Positions 10,148 through 17,778 of a stretch of 64,000 bases of DNA are shown in pieces. Source of the DNA: Thiomicrorhabdus sediminis (GTDB lineage: Bacteria; Pseudomonadota; Gammaproteobacteria; Thiomicrospirales; Thiomicrospiraceae); contig NZ_CP040602.1 in NCBI RefSeq assembly GCF_005885815.1, forward strand, positions 1,565,630-1,629,629. Direction: 5' to 3'. Position 1 is the stretch's first letter. The number at the start of each line of letters is the position of its first letter. The position numbers and the translations under genes are program-made. The notes below the pieces were generated by a model that made no database searches, was not told the DNA's origin, and saw nothing but the letters and a program-made list of their open reading frames with translations.

Positions 10148-10411
10148 ATGCGCTTAATGTTAGTTGTCTATGCGGTGATTATTGCCTTAGGCATTACCGC
10201 TATGCTTACCGGTTGGCATTATCTTGCCAATATTGCCGGCTTTATTTCAGCGATTGGTTTTATGATTGTGTTCTTTAAGGACCGCCCGGAAAGCGAATCC
10301 GATCACGAAAAGAAAATGCGTCGCTACTGGTATATTGTTTTTATCACCGGCCTATTTTTCAGCCTGATTTTCGGTAGCTTCTGGAATGATGAAATGGGCA
10401 ATATGGAATAA
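10148..10411 (+). CDS. Small integral membrane protein of unknown function
   Basis: The family is not recognised. The 87-residue product has three hydrophobic segments: two near residues 3-20 and 24-44, then a charged cytoplasmic-looking loop (KDRPESESDHEKKMRRY), then a third near 62-77 and an acidic tail. The start is supported by AAAGGAAAAAT directly before ATG. It stands alone between a divergent neighbour and a bidirectional terminator. A TACAAT hexamer at 10110-10115 could be its -10 box, but no convincing -35 accompanies it. Confidence 0.75.
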   Translation: MRLMLVVYAVIIALGITAMLTGWHYLANIAGFISAIGFMIVFFKDRPESESDHEKKMRRYWYIVFITGLFFSLIFGSFWNDEMGNME

Positions 10412-10441
10412 TCAGATTCCATTAACAGAACCAGGTGATTG

Positions 10442-10478
10442 AAAAAAGCCCGAGATAAAAACTATCCCGGGCTTTTTT
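10442..10478. terminator. Bidirectional rho-independent terminator
   Basis: AAAAAAGCCCGAGATA and TATCCCGGGCTTTTTT pair with one mismatch around a five-base loop. With A and T tracts on both sides it can end both the plus-strand gene at 10148-10411 and the converging minus-strand chemoreceptor. Confidence 0.9.
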
Positions 10479-10492
10479 ATGGCCAAACCGAT

Positions 10493-11740
10493 TTAGAACA
10501 GTTCGATATCACCTTCATCCATTGAACCGGTATTAACACGCGACATTCTGCTTGACTCGATCTCTTGACGCTTCTGATGAATAGTCTGTCTAAACTCAGC
10601 GACACGCTCTTTATACTCCTGCTCAGACTGAGCCGGATGAGCCTTGTTCTCAGCAATAAAATCACCGATTTCTTTAGAAAACCGCTCTAGGTTTTGCAGG
10701 TGATTCATGACCTGTTCAACCAACTGGCGAACAATGTCTTCAAACTGCAATGAACGCACCGCATCAGAAACACTGCGCTCGATTTCAGAAATCATGCCGG
10801 AAACATCACCCAGCTTATCGGAAATGCCTGAGTTCATTTCCTCAAGATCACCCAACATAGTACCCACTTTGTTCTTCGATGAAACAGCTTGCTCCATATC
10901 CTTGGAAGCGGTTTCACTAACAATCGAGCGCACTTGATCGACGGTGACCTTAGCTTGCTCAGCCTGTTTACGAATCTGCTCGTTAAGCACATTCGAATTC
11001 AAAGACAATTTACGCACTTCATCAGCCACTACAGCAAAACCACGCCCGGCCTCGCCGGCACGAGCGGCCTCAATTGCAGCATTCAATGCCAACAGGTTAG
11101 TTTGATCGGCAATCCCTTTGACGTCTTCAAGCAGAATAAAAATCGCCTCAATCTGACCGACCATCTCATCAATTTTATCAACCGTTTGAGTACTGCGTTC
11201 ACTGGCATTGATAAGCAAATCAATCAGATACTGTAAAACCCCTTTAATCTCGACAGAGAATTTCTGCACACTCATGGTGTCTTCTGACTGAGTACCACCA
11301 CCTAAGTTTTCCAACAAAGATAATACTAATCGATACTCGGCTTGGGTCTGCTCATGCAACCCCGAGAAACTGTTGTTCAAGGTCTCAATCGCTTCAGCGA
11401 CCAGATGCTTGACCTGCAATAGCTCGTCTTCAACAACCTTAACCTCTTGCTCAATAACATTATCGACATCATCCATAATCATCTGCAGGGATTCATCGGC
11501 AGTAATGACCTGCAACAAGGCTTCACTGGATACGCTGGTGGTTAGAGATTCTTTAATCTCAGCCGACAATTTTGTCTCTTCAGGACTTTCGTGGGCAAAC
11601 TTTGCCGCCAATGCTGTCCAAATGAGAGACACAGCAATCAATGAGATCACTTCAATATAGGGGATTTCTATAAAGGTGAGAAATACTGCAACCAGGGTAA
11701 ATAACCAAGCTGCCCAATATGCTTTGAAAACTCCAAGCAT
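10493..11740 (-). CDS. Methyl-accepting chemotaxis protein without a periplasmic sensor domain
   Basis: The ATG at 11740 (415 residues, [12 protein letters not shown]) is chosen because AAGGAAGG lies just upstream; an in-frame TTG 11 codons earlier lacks this. Two closely spaced hydrophobic segments (about residues 5-45) leave almost no periplasmic loop. A long coiled coil follows. The receptor tip [36 protein letters not shown], cited here as separate motifs [13 protein letters not shown] and [12 protein letters not shown], is conserved and would contact CheA/CheW. There is no PAS or Cache domain, so any input must come from the membrane, the cytoplasmic coil or a partner. It carries a sigma-54-like promoter. 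Confidence 0.9.
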   Translation of the reverse strand: MLGVFKAYWAAWLFTLVAVFLTFIEIPYIEVISLIAVSLIWTALAAKFAHESPEETKLSAEIKESLTTSVSSEALLQVITADESLQMIMDDVDNVIEQEVKVVEDELLQVKHLVAEAIETLNNSFSGLHEQTQAEYRLVLSLLENLGGGTQSEDTMSVQKFSVEIKGVLQYLIDLLINASERSTQTVDKIDEMVGQIEAIFILLEDVKGIADQTNLLALNAAIEAARAGEAGRGFAVVADEVRKLSLNSNVLNEQIRKQAEQAKVTVDQVRSIVSETASKDMEQAVSSKNKVGTMLGDLEEMNSGISDKLGDVSGMISEIERSVSDAVRSLQFEDIVRQLVEQVMNHLQNLERFSKEIGDFIAENKAHPAQSEQEYKERVAEFRQTIHQKRQEIESSRMSRVNTGSMDEGDIELF

Positions 11741-11851
11741 GATACCTTCCTTAATCTTACGGTAAGAGTTCAAATAGCGGTCTGACTGCTATTTTAAACG
11801 TGTCGATCAATGTTATTGTTATACGTATATTAAGATTACGTAACAGGCTAA

Positions 11852-11868
11852 AAGCAGTTAATATGCCA
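11852..11868 (-). promoter_or_regulatory. Sigma-54-like -24/-12 element upstream of the chemoreceptor
   Basis: On the minus strand TGGCATATTAACTGCTT has GG and GC separated by exactly 10 nt, as in TGGCACGNNNNTTGCW. It lies about 110 nt upstream of the ATG at 11740. It resembles the fliE promoter of this window (TGGCATATCAATTGCT), which supports a shared FlrA/FlrC regulon. Confidence 0.5.
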
Positions 11869-11960
11869 AATGGAACATCTGTATAAGATGATCCATTCGT
11901 TTTATGAAGACTCTAATGGAAGTTACGTTTTTACTCAAGCTGTAGCCTGAGCGTAATCGA

Positions 11961-13082
11961 CTATTTTTCAGCTAGCTGGAGAATCTTTTCGGCGATTTTA
12001 TCAATGCTTAAAATATAATCTGCCGCGCCTAATTTAACGGTTTCACCCGGCATTCCCCAAACCACACTGGTTTTTTCATCCTGTGCAATGGTGGGGGCAC
12101 CAATCGATTGAATTGCTTTCATGCCTTTAGCGCCGTCTGCTCCCATGCCGGTTAGAATCACACCTATCGCATTAGGCCCTACATTTTCCACCACACTATC
12201 AAAGAGCACATCTACCGAAGGTTTGTGACGATTGACCGGAGGCCCATCATCGAGAAGACAGATATATCTGGCGCCGTCACGTCCAACGCGTAAATGTTTA
12301 TCACCAGGAGCAATATAGACATTACCCGGAATAATCAATTGACGGTGTTCGGCATGGTGAACCGACATTTCAGAAATAGTATCCATTCGCTTGGCAAAAG
12401 GCAGGCTGAAAGCGGCCGGAATATGTTGAGTAATGACAATCCCCGGCGCATTGGCGGGCATACGCTGCAAAACTTCTTTAATCGCTTCTGTTCCGCCTGT
12501 CGAGGCGCCCAAGGCAATCACCCTATCTGTGGTTTTAAAATGACGACGGTTAAACTGAATCGGCTGCGAGCTCAGTTGCTCTGTTTTTTGTGTGGTTGCG
12601 GGGGCTGCCGGTGCTTTTGACTGACTCACCTCTTTACCCGCAACATAACGCTGATATTGGCGCTCTAACATTTGTCGAGTCACCTTGGCGGCAGTTTTAA
12701 CCTTGGTACAAATCTCTTGAGTATAGTCTTCAAAAGTATGAGTTAAGTCAATTTTCGGCTTGGTGACAAAATCGACCGCTCCAAGAGCCATGGCCTCAAA
12801 AGTCACATCCGCCCCTTTTTCAGTTAAGGTTGACACCATGACCACCGGTAAAGGGTGTAAACGCATCAAATTACGTAAAAAAGTGACACCGTCCATTTTT
12901 GGCATTTCCACATCCAAGGTCAGCACATCAGGATGTAGCTGCTTGATCTTCTCACGGGCATCATAAGGATCATAAGCGGTACCAACCACTTCAATATCAG
13001 GGTCCGATGACAGCATTTCCTGCAACATCTTGCGCACAAGAGCAGAATCATCAACGATTAATACTTTAACTGGGTTATTCAC
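11961..13082 (-). CDS. cheB: CheB, receptor methylesterase/glutamine deamidase
   Basis: CheB removes methyl groups from chemoreceptor glutamates and deamidates glutamines during adaptation. The N-terminal receiver has phospho-acceptor Asp57 in LTLDVEMPKMDG and the Lys of VTKP. The C-terminal esterase shows its catalytic triad: Ser in GASTGGTEAI near 190, His in TQHIPAAFS near 217 and Asp in GMGADGAKG near 314. At 373 residues it is of usual length. The start is GTG with AGGA upstream. It follows cheR by 14 bp, so the two are co-transcribed and stand apart from the main chemotaxis cluster. Confidence 0.97.
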   Translation of the reverse strand: MNNPVKVLIVDDSALVRKMLQEMLSSDPDIEVVGTAYDPYDAREKIKQLHPDVLTLDVEMPKMDGVTFLRNLMRLHPLPVVMVSTLTEKGADVTFEAMALGAVDFVTKPKIDLTHTFEDYTQEICTKVKTAAKVTRQMLERQYQRYVAGKEVSQSKAPAAPATTQKTEQLSSQPIQFNRRHFKTTDRVIALGASTGGTEAIKEVLQRMPANAPGIVITQHIPAAFSLPFAKRMDTISEMSVHHAEHRQLIIPGNVYIAPGDKHLRVGRDGARYICLLDDGPPVNRHKPSVDVLFDSVVENVGPNAIGVILTGMGADGAKGMKAIQSIGAPTIAQDEKTSVVWGMPGETVKLGAADYILSIDKIAEKILQLAEK

Positions 13083-13096
13083 GCAAAATCCTAACT

Positions 13097-13936
13097 TTAT
13101 GCCGAAGGGGCATTAATTTTCTTATAAATTGTCTGTCCGAGCAATTCAAAACGGTCACATATTTTATATAGCGACTCGGAATGACCAATAAACAGGTGAC
13201 CATCATCAACCAGTTTATCGGCATAACGGTTAAACAACTTCGTCTGCGTTGGTTTATCGAAATAAATAACGACATTACGACAAAAAATCACATCGATACC
13301 CTCTTCAATCGGCCAATCTTGCATCAAGTTTAACTGACCAAATTGAATCACCTTTTGCAGCTCAGGTTTGACTTTCACCTTACCGGTATTCGCCCCGGTA
13401 CCTTTTAAAAACCAGCGTTTTTTTCGAGCTTCAGGAACACCTTTCAAACGATCTATATCATAAACGCCGCGCATTCCGGTCTGAACAACATTTGAATCCA
13501 AATCGGTGGCGATCACCTTTGCATCCCAATCAGCCGGAACCGTTTCTTTTATCACCACGGCGATTGAATAAGGCTCTTCTCCAGTTGAACAACCTGCCGA
13601 CCAGATACGAATACGCTTACGCCCCGCGTTTTTCTTTAACAACTCGGGAATAACCTTATTGCCAAGATATTCAAAATGATGATTTTCTCTAAAGAAGAAA
13701 GTTAGATTGGTCGTAATGGCATTAATCAGGTGAACAAATTCATCCTCCCCCATTTTATCGACATAATCGATATAACTGGAAAAGCTGCTCAGATTAAGAA
13801 ATCGGATTCGTTTTGATAAGCGGTTATAAACAAGATTTTTTTTCGAGTCGTTTAAATCAATACCGGCAAAGTCATAAACAATATTCTTTATTCTTTGAAA
13901 GTCTTTTTCCTGAAAATCAAATTCACGTTCATTCAT
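13097..13936 (-). CDS. cheR: CheR, chemoreceptor glutamate methyltransferase
   Basis: CheR methylates receptor glutamates with S-adenosylmethionine. The 279-residue protein has an N-terminal helical domain, then TTNLTFFFRE (the family's TTN-T-FFRE motif) near residue 80, the SAM loop IWSAGCSTGEEPYS near 115 and CRNVVIYF near 220. The ATG lacks a strong ribosome site. It leads a cheR-cheB pair and is divergent from the FliK-like gene. A 24-bp inverted repeat lies 34 nt upstream of the start. There is no C-terminal pentapeptide-binding insertion that I can identify. Confidence 0.96.
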   Translation of the reverse strand: MNEREFDFQEKDFQRIKNIVYDFAGIDLNDSKKNLVYNRLSKRIRFLNLSSFSSYIDYVDKMGEDEFVHLINAITTNLTFFFRENHHFEYLGNKVIPELLKKNAGRKRIRIWSAGCSTGEEPYSIAVVIKETVPADWDAKVIATDLDSNVVQTGMRGVYDIDRLKGVPEARKKRWFLKGTGANTGKVKVKPELQKVIQFGQLNLMQDWPIEEGIDVIFCRNVVIYFDKPTQTKLFNRYADKLVDDGHLFIGHSESLYKICDRFELLGQTIYKKINAPSA

Positions 13937-13969
13937 GCCAAGTTCTCACACTACCATCCATGGTAACCA

Positions 13970-13993
13970 GTCTGTTTTGCAATCTAAACAGAC
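13970..13993. promoter_or_regulatory. Perfect 8-bp inverted repeat upstream of cheR
   Basis: GTCTGTTT and AAACAGAC flank an 8-nt loop, 34 nt upstream of the cheR ATG and 200 nt upstream of the divergent FliK-like gene. There is no T-run, so it is not a terminator. It may be a regulator site or a leader hairpin. Confidence 0.4.
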
Positions 13994-14192
13994 ATACAAT
14001 GCTTCAGATTAAACGGGTTGCAAAGCCAATCTTAACACTCGAATATACAACTAATGTATATAATTTGACTGATTTAACGATTAATGTAAACATAAAATTG
14101 TTAACCATTTTGCGTAAATCCGCATCATAAAAAACAGATCGGCCGTTGTTCAATTCACCCTCAAGCGGATGATTCACTAATCAGGAGACTTA

Positions 14193-15236
14193 ATGGTACT
14201 GATTCCGACTAATTTAAATCCGACATCGGCAAACCTTCGCCTAACAACCAATCTGTTAAATCTAGGTCAAGTTAAGGTCGGTCAGGTTTTTAGTGCCAAT
14301 CTGCAACCGCTGAATAACACTCAAGCATTGGTCACCATCGGCTCGCAAAGCTTTACCGCCACTCTAAAGGAGCCCATCAATTTAACCGGCGATGTTAAAT
14401 TGGTGGTCAAACAGACCTCTCCGGAACTGCAGTTAGCGGTTCAAAACAACAAGCCGCAAACGACGGCTAGCAATAGCCAAGCCTTACAGCAGTCCATTCA
14501 AAATATATTGCGTCAATTCCTGCCACAACAATCCAGCTTGAATCAAGTGGTACAACAGCTGAACACCCTGCCAGCCCTACCAGCCGGAATTAATCAAGCG
14601 CTACAGCAACTGCTGGAACAGTTAAATCGGCCGCAAAAAATCAATGATGGCAAGCAATTACAATCTAGCATACTTAATAGCGGCTTATTTATGGAGTCGA
14701 AACTCAAACAGGGGCAAGCTAAACTGCCCGGAGATATTAAAGCGCAAATGTTGCAACTGCAAAAACAAACCCTGCAGCTCAATCAACAGCAACCCTCTGC
14801 GGCTTTAGCCAAGTTATCCGATCTACTCAATCAAGCGATTAGCCGAATTACCGTTCAGCAGATACAACTGCTGGAAAACCCCAATGTGACCGCTTATGAA
14901 TATCTCAACAATCAGGATAAAATCAATCAGGACACGATTGAATTGCACAAAATTAATTACGCAAGCAATACCTTATGGGAAGTCTATATTAATCTGCAAC
15001 TGCCACAAGGCGAACTCAATAGCAAACTGAGCCTTAACGACCAAGACAGTGCCATCAACTGTTTTTTATGGTGCGACAATCAAGACGTGGAAGCGCATAT
15101 CACCAATAAACTGGGCGCTTTAAGAAAACAATTCGACGATGCAGGACTGAACTTGAATCAGCTCCAATTGAGCCCGAGAAAGCTCGAACCCAAGCAGCGC
15201 AAAACCCAAGTGGCGCTGATTGATATCAAGGTTTAA
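14193..15236 (+). CDS. FliK-like protein (hook-length-control C-terminal domain; YlqG-like)
   Basis: The N-terminal half has beta-rich segments (LNLGQVKVGQVFSANLQP, ALVTIGSQSFTATL) and then a Gln/Asn/Leu-rich linker. The last 110 residues, from LWEVYINLQLPQGELNSKL, resemble the FliK C-terminal fold with the late pattern FDDAGLNLNQLQLSPRKL. The 347-residue protein differs from the true fliK at 34487. In Bacillus a similar FliK-like gene (ylqG) sits beside an FlhB-C-like gene (ylqH); here that partner lies at 16832 on the same strand with three chemosensory genes between. AGGAGA precedes the ATG. Its function in flagellar export is inferred only. Confidence 0.7.
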   Translation: MVLIPTNLNPTSANLRLTTNLLNLGQVKVGQVFSANLQPLNNTQALVTIGSQSFTATLKEPINLTGDVKLVVKQTSPELQLAVQNNKPQTTASNSQALQQSIQNILRQFLPQQSSLNQVVQQLNTLPALPAGINQALQQLLEQLNRPQKINDGKQLQSSILNSGLFMESKLKQGQAKLPGDIKAQMLQLQKQTLQLNQQQPSAALAKLSDLLNQAISRITVQQIQLLENPNVTAYEYLNNQDKINQDTIELHKINYASNTLWEVYINLQLPQGELNSKLSLNDQDSAINCFLWCDNQDVEAHITNKLGALRKQFDDAGLNLNQLQLSPRKLEPKQRKTQVALIDIKV

Positions 15237-15286
15237 ACAATTAAATCATTAAAAACATCTAAAACCATTGCAACCTTGAACGCTCT

Positions 15287-15302
15287 TGGCAAAGCAATTG
15301 CT
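15287..15302 (+). promoter_or_regulatory. Sigma-54-like -24/-12 element upstream of the second cheW
   Basis: TGGCAAAGCAATTGCT has GG and GC separated by 10 nt and a perfect TTGC -12 box. Predicted transcription starts near 15313, leaving a leader of about 200 nt before cheW at 15516. That leader contains a possible 27-codon frame at 15306-15389 with no ribosome site, which I do not call a gene. Confidence 0.5.
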
Positions 15303-15515
15303 ATTATGCTAGAAAACGAATGGACTACGACTTTATTAGATGATTCCATTAAGCATTTATTGAGCGATGATATGAAATGGTTCTTTTAACCGGAATGCAA
15401 AGCAATAAACTCTGTTAAAAGAAATAATTTAGCTGAATAAACATTTGCAGAACTAGACGTTTGCCTTTTAATAAGGTAATTTATTGGAACAGTCTAACCA
15501 TAAAGAGATACGCCT

Positions 15516-16058
15516 ATGGATAAGGATATGGTCGAAAAAGATATTGAAGACATTCATGATCAAATAGAACAACACAAAGACAATGCTGACGATCAGGTAT
15601 TAAGTTTTGTTCTAGGTAATGAAGAGTATGGTGTCGATATTCTTCGTGTACAAGAAATCAAAGGCTGGGAAAAAACCACCGCCATTCCAAACACTCCAAG
15701 CTATGTAATGGGCGTTATCAATTTACGTGGTTCAGTGGTTCCAATTATCGACTTAAGAGTCCGTTTCGGGTTGCAGGAAATCACCTACAACGATTCAACG
15801 GTAGTGATTATTGTGCGTTCGACCGACAGTGCCGGAACCCAAAAAATTATTGGCCTAGTTGTCGATGGCGTATCAGATGTATACGGCATTAATAAAGAGG
15901 AATTACAATCGTCCCCTGAAATGACGGGAATGGTTCACACAGAATATGTTAATGGACTGGCGACAGTTGGTGACAAGATGGTGATTGTATTGCATGTTGA
16001 TCAGTTGATTAACGACGGCATACTCACTTATATTAAAAAAGCCCTTAATATTGACTAG
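15516..16058 (+). CDS. CheW-type coupling protein (second copy)
   Basis: CheW-domain proteins link chemoreceptors to CheA. The 180-residue protein has an acidic N-terminal extension of about 27 residues, then the CheW double barrel: LSFVLGNEEYGVDILRVQEI, VMGVINLRGSVVPIIDLR and VVDGVSDVYGINKEEL. It is distinct in sequence from the CheW at 17275. It leads a cheW-cheY-STAS set, with no cheA of its own nearby, so it presumably serves the CheA encoded on the opposite strand or a kinase elsewhere. AAAGAGA precedes the ATG. Confidence 0.93.
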   Translation: MDKDMVEKDIEDIHDQIEQHKDNADDQVLSFVLGNEEYGVDILRVQEIKGWEKTTAIPNTPSYVMGVINLRGSVVPIIDLRVRFGLQEITYNDSTVVIIVRSTDSAGTQKIIGLVVDGVSDVYGINKEELQSSPEMTGMVHTEYVNGLATVGDKMVIVLHVDQLINDGILTYIKKALNID

Positions 16059-16110
16059 AGCCTCTGTATAATTATTAGCGAATAAACATTCTAAAAAGTG
16101 AGTATTTAAG

Positions 16111-16470
16111 ATGTCTAAAATCTTAGCTGTTGATGATTCTAAATCAATGCGTCAAATGGTAAGCATGTCGTTAAAATCTGCCGGACATGATGTCACCGAG
16201 GCAGAAGATGGAGCTGTTGCCCTGGAACTTGCCAAACAAGGTCAATTTGATTTAATCGTTACTGATATTAACATGCCTAATATGAATGGTATCGAATTGA
16301 TTACAGCCTTGAGAGCCATGCCTAATTTCAAATTCACGCCGATTTTATGTCTAACGACAGAATCGTCCGGTGATATGAAAACCAAAGGTAAAGAAGCTGG
16401 TGCGACAGGTTGGATTGTTAAACCTTTCAGCCCTGAAAAGCTATTATCGGTGATCAGCCGAGTTTTATAA
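16111..16470 (+). CDS. CheY-like single-domain response regulator (second copy)
   Basis: This is a stand-alone receiver of 119 residues. The acidic pocket is VDDS, the phospho-acceptor Asp52 lies in TDINMPNMNGIEL, and the conserved Thr/Ser (CLTTES) and Lys (VKPFSPEKL) are in place. It has no output domain, so it acts through protein contact, as CheY does on FliM, or as a phosphate sink. It is 52 bp after cheW and 21 bp before the STAS gene. It is clearly different from the FliA-adjacent CheY (DWNMPGMTG), so the strain has at least two. Confidence 0.93.
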   Translation: MSKILAVDDSKSMRQMVSMSLKSAGHDVTEAEDGAVALELAKQGQFDLIVTDINMPNMNGIELITALRAMPNFKFTPILCLTTESSGDMKTKGKEAGATGWIVKPFSPEKLLSVISRVL

Positions 16471-16491
16471 TCTGTTTCGCGAGGTGCGAGT

Positions 16492-16767
16492 ATGGCTACT
16501 GAAGTCCAACTACCTGAAAACATGACCATTCACTATATTGAGACCCACTTTGGTGAAATCAATAAAGCTTTCAATGAAGCGGATAATGAAATCGTTATTA
16601 ATGCGAATAAACTTGAGACGATTGATACTTCCGGACTACAAAGTCTACTAACCTTGATAAAATACGCTGCCGAGCAGCAAAAACAAGTTAGCTGGCAGGA
16701 TACGCCCGAAGTACTCGAGCAAGGTGCCGAGAAGATTGGCCTGAGCCAGGCACTTCAACTGAACTAG
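16492..16767 (+). CDS. STAS-domain protein (anti-anti-sigma-like)
   Basis: The 91-residue protein is a single STAS domain. Two beta-strands surround the helix-start motif LETIDTSGLQSLLTL, where Ser47 (with Thr46) corresponds to the phosphorylated position of SpoIIAA-type antagonists. Such small STAS proteins occur in proteobacterial chemosensory operons, but their targets are mostly unknown. GAGGTG precedes the ATG. It is last in the cheW-cheY-STAS group and a terminator follows six bases after the stop codon. Confidence 0.85.
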   Translation: MATEVQLPENMTIHYIETHFGEINKAFNEADNEIVINANKLETIDTSGLQSLLTLIKYAAEQQKQVSWQDTPEVLEQGAEKIGLSQALQLN

Positions 16768-16772
16768 ATTAG

Positions 16773-16797
16773 AAAAGCGGCAATAGCCGCTTTTTTT
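16773..16797 (+). terminator. Rho-independent terminator after the STAS gene
   Basis: GCGGC-aata-GCCGC followed by seven T on the plus strand. It ends the cheW-cheY-STAS unit and isolates the following FlhB-C-like gene, which has a TATAAT hexamer at 16812-16817 only about 15 bp before its ATG. Confidence 0.88.
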
Positions 16798-16831
16798 ATA
16801 ACCTCAAATCCTATAATCTCAGAATCCCATC

Positions 16832-17158
16832 ATGAATAACGAAAATGAGAATCTAGCCGAAAAGATTGCCGTATCATTACAGTATGATAGCGACGAATCG
16901 TCCGCCCCCAAAGTGACCGCAAAAGGCTCGGGGTTGATTGCCCAGCAAATTATCGAAACCGCCGAACAGCATAACATCCCCATTCAAAAAGACCATGAAC
17001 TCGTCGAACTGCTCGCACAAGTGGAGCTCGATGCTGAAATACCCGCCACGCTGTATGAAGCCGTCGCTCAAGTACTGGTGTTTGCCTATCAGGTCAGTGG
17101 CAAACTGGATCACAAAGCGGAACAAAATTCGAATCCGCACAACAAGGCCGATAACTAA
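16832..17158 (+). CDS. Stand-alone FlhB C-terminal-domain protein (FhlB/YlqH-like)
   Basis: The 108 residues match the cytoplasmic C-terminal part of FlhB after the cleavage site: VTAKGSGLIAQQIIETAEQHNIPIQKDHELVELLAQVELDAEIP parallels the FlhB segment with ALARALYYNAEVDRPIP in this window. I cite only the core QQIIETAEQHNIPI here. The membrane domain and the NPTH autocleavage motif are absent. Related free-standing proteins can substitute for the FlhB C-terminal fragment in export switching. No ribosome site is visible, and the predicted promoter would give a very short leader. The tail after residue 90 is polar and low complexity. Confidence 0.8.
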   Translation: MNNENENLAEKIAVSLQYDSDESSAPKVTAKGSGLIAQQIIETAEQHNIPIQKDHELVELLAQVELDAEIPATLYEAVAQVLVFAYQVSGKLDHKAEQNSNPHNKADN

Positions 17159-17225
17159 GCCTGACTAATCACATCTAAAATCTTTAGTCTGTTCGCTATC
17201 CACTTAGACACCAAATCCCAGCCAT

Positions 17226-17251
17226 AAAAAAACCGCTTTAAAGCGGCTTTT
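17226..17251. terminator. Bidirectional rho-independent terminator between converging units
   Basis: The 14-bp perfect palindrome CCGCTTTAAAGCGG has A7 on one side and CTTTT on the other. It is strongest on the minus strand, ending the flagellar/chemotaxis array after cheW, and also serves the FlhB-C-like gene. Confidence 0.85.
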
Positions 17252-17274
17252 AGATAGAAATCGTAAACTTTAAA

Positions 17275-17769
17275 CTAATCGAACAGATTGTCTACGTCAA
17301 TCAGGATAATAATATTGTCCTGATAATGGGCGATACCTTGAATATATTTAGACGATTGATCACCTCTTGACGAAGACAAGGCTTCGATTTTATTTTCAGG
17401 GATGTCTTTTACTTCCATCACAAAATCAACCAACATACCGACAGTACGTTCATCATCCAATTCGACAATAATAATACGCGATAAATCGTCGACTTCTTTT
17501 TTTGGCATACCGTTCATGGTGCGTGTATCAACCACAGTGACAATAACACCACGAACATTGATAATCCCTAAAACATTGTAGTCTGCACCAGCTACCTTAC
17601 GGATATTGCCGACACGAAGCACCTCACGAATTTTTTTAACATGGATGCCGTAGGTCTCGTTTTCCAAGGTAAACAACACACATCGAGCGCTTGGACCAAT
17701 ATAATCCTCATCGTCCATATTATCTACCGGAATATTGCCTCCTGGTATTGATGGATTCATCAACTCCAT
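17275..17769 (-). CDS. cheW: CheW, chemotaxis coupling protein
   Basis: CheW bridges receptors and CheA. The 164-residue protein has a 25-residue acidic tail before the domain, then CVLFTLENETYGIHVKKIRE, VLGIINVRGVIVTVVDTR and MLVDFVMEVKDIPENKIEAL. AGGAGAGAG places the start at 17769. It lies 9 bp after cheA and is the last gene of the 38-kb minus-strand array, followed by a terminator. The main-cluster position makes it the primary flagellar CheW. Confidence 0.95.
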   Translation of the reverse strand: MELMNPSIPGGNIPVDNMDDEDYIGPSARCVLFTLENETYGIHVKKIREVLRVGNIRKVAGADYNVLGIINVRGVIVTVVDTRTMNGMPKKEVDDLSRIIIVELDDERTVGMLVDFVMEVKDIPENKIEALSSSRGDQSSKYIQGIAHYQDNIIILIDVDNLFD

Positions 17770-17778
17770 AACTCTCTC

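Noticed and set aside
15306-15389. 27-codon frame in the leader of the second cheW
   Set aside because: It has no ribosome site, and its ATG lies before the predicted sigma-54 transcription start, so it would not be translated from that promoter.
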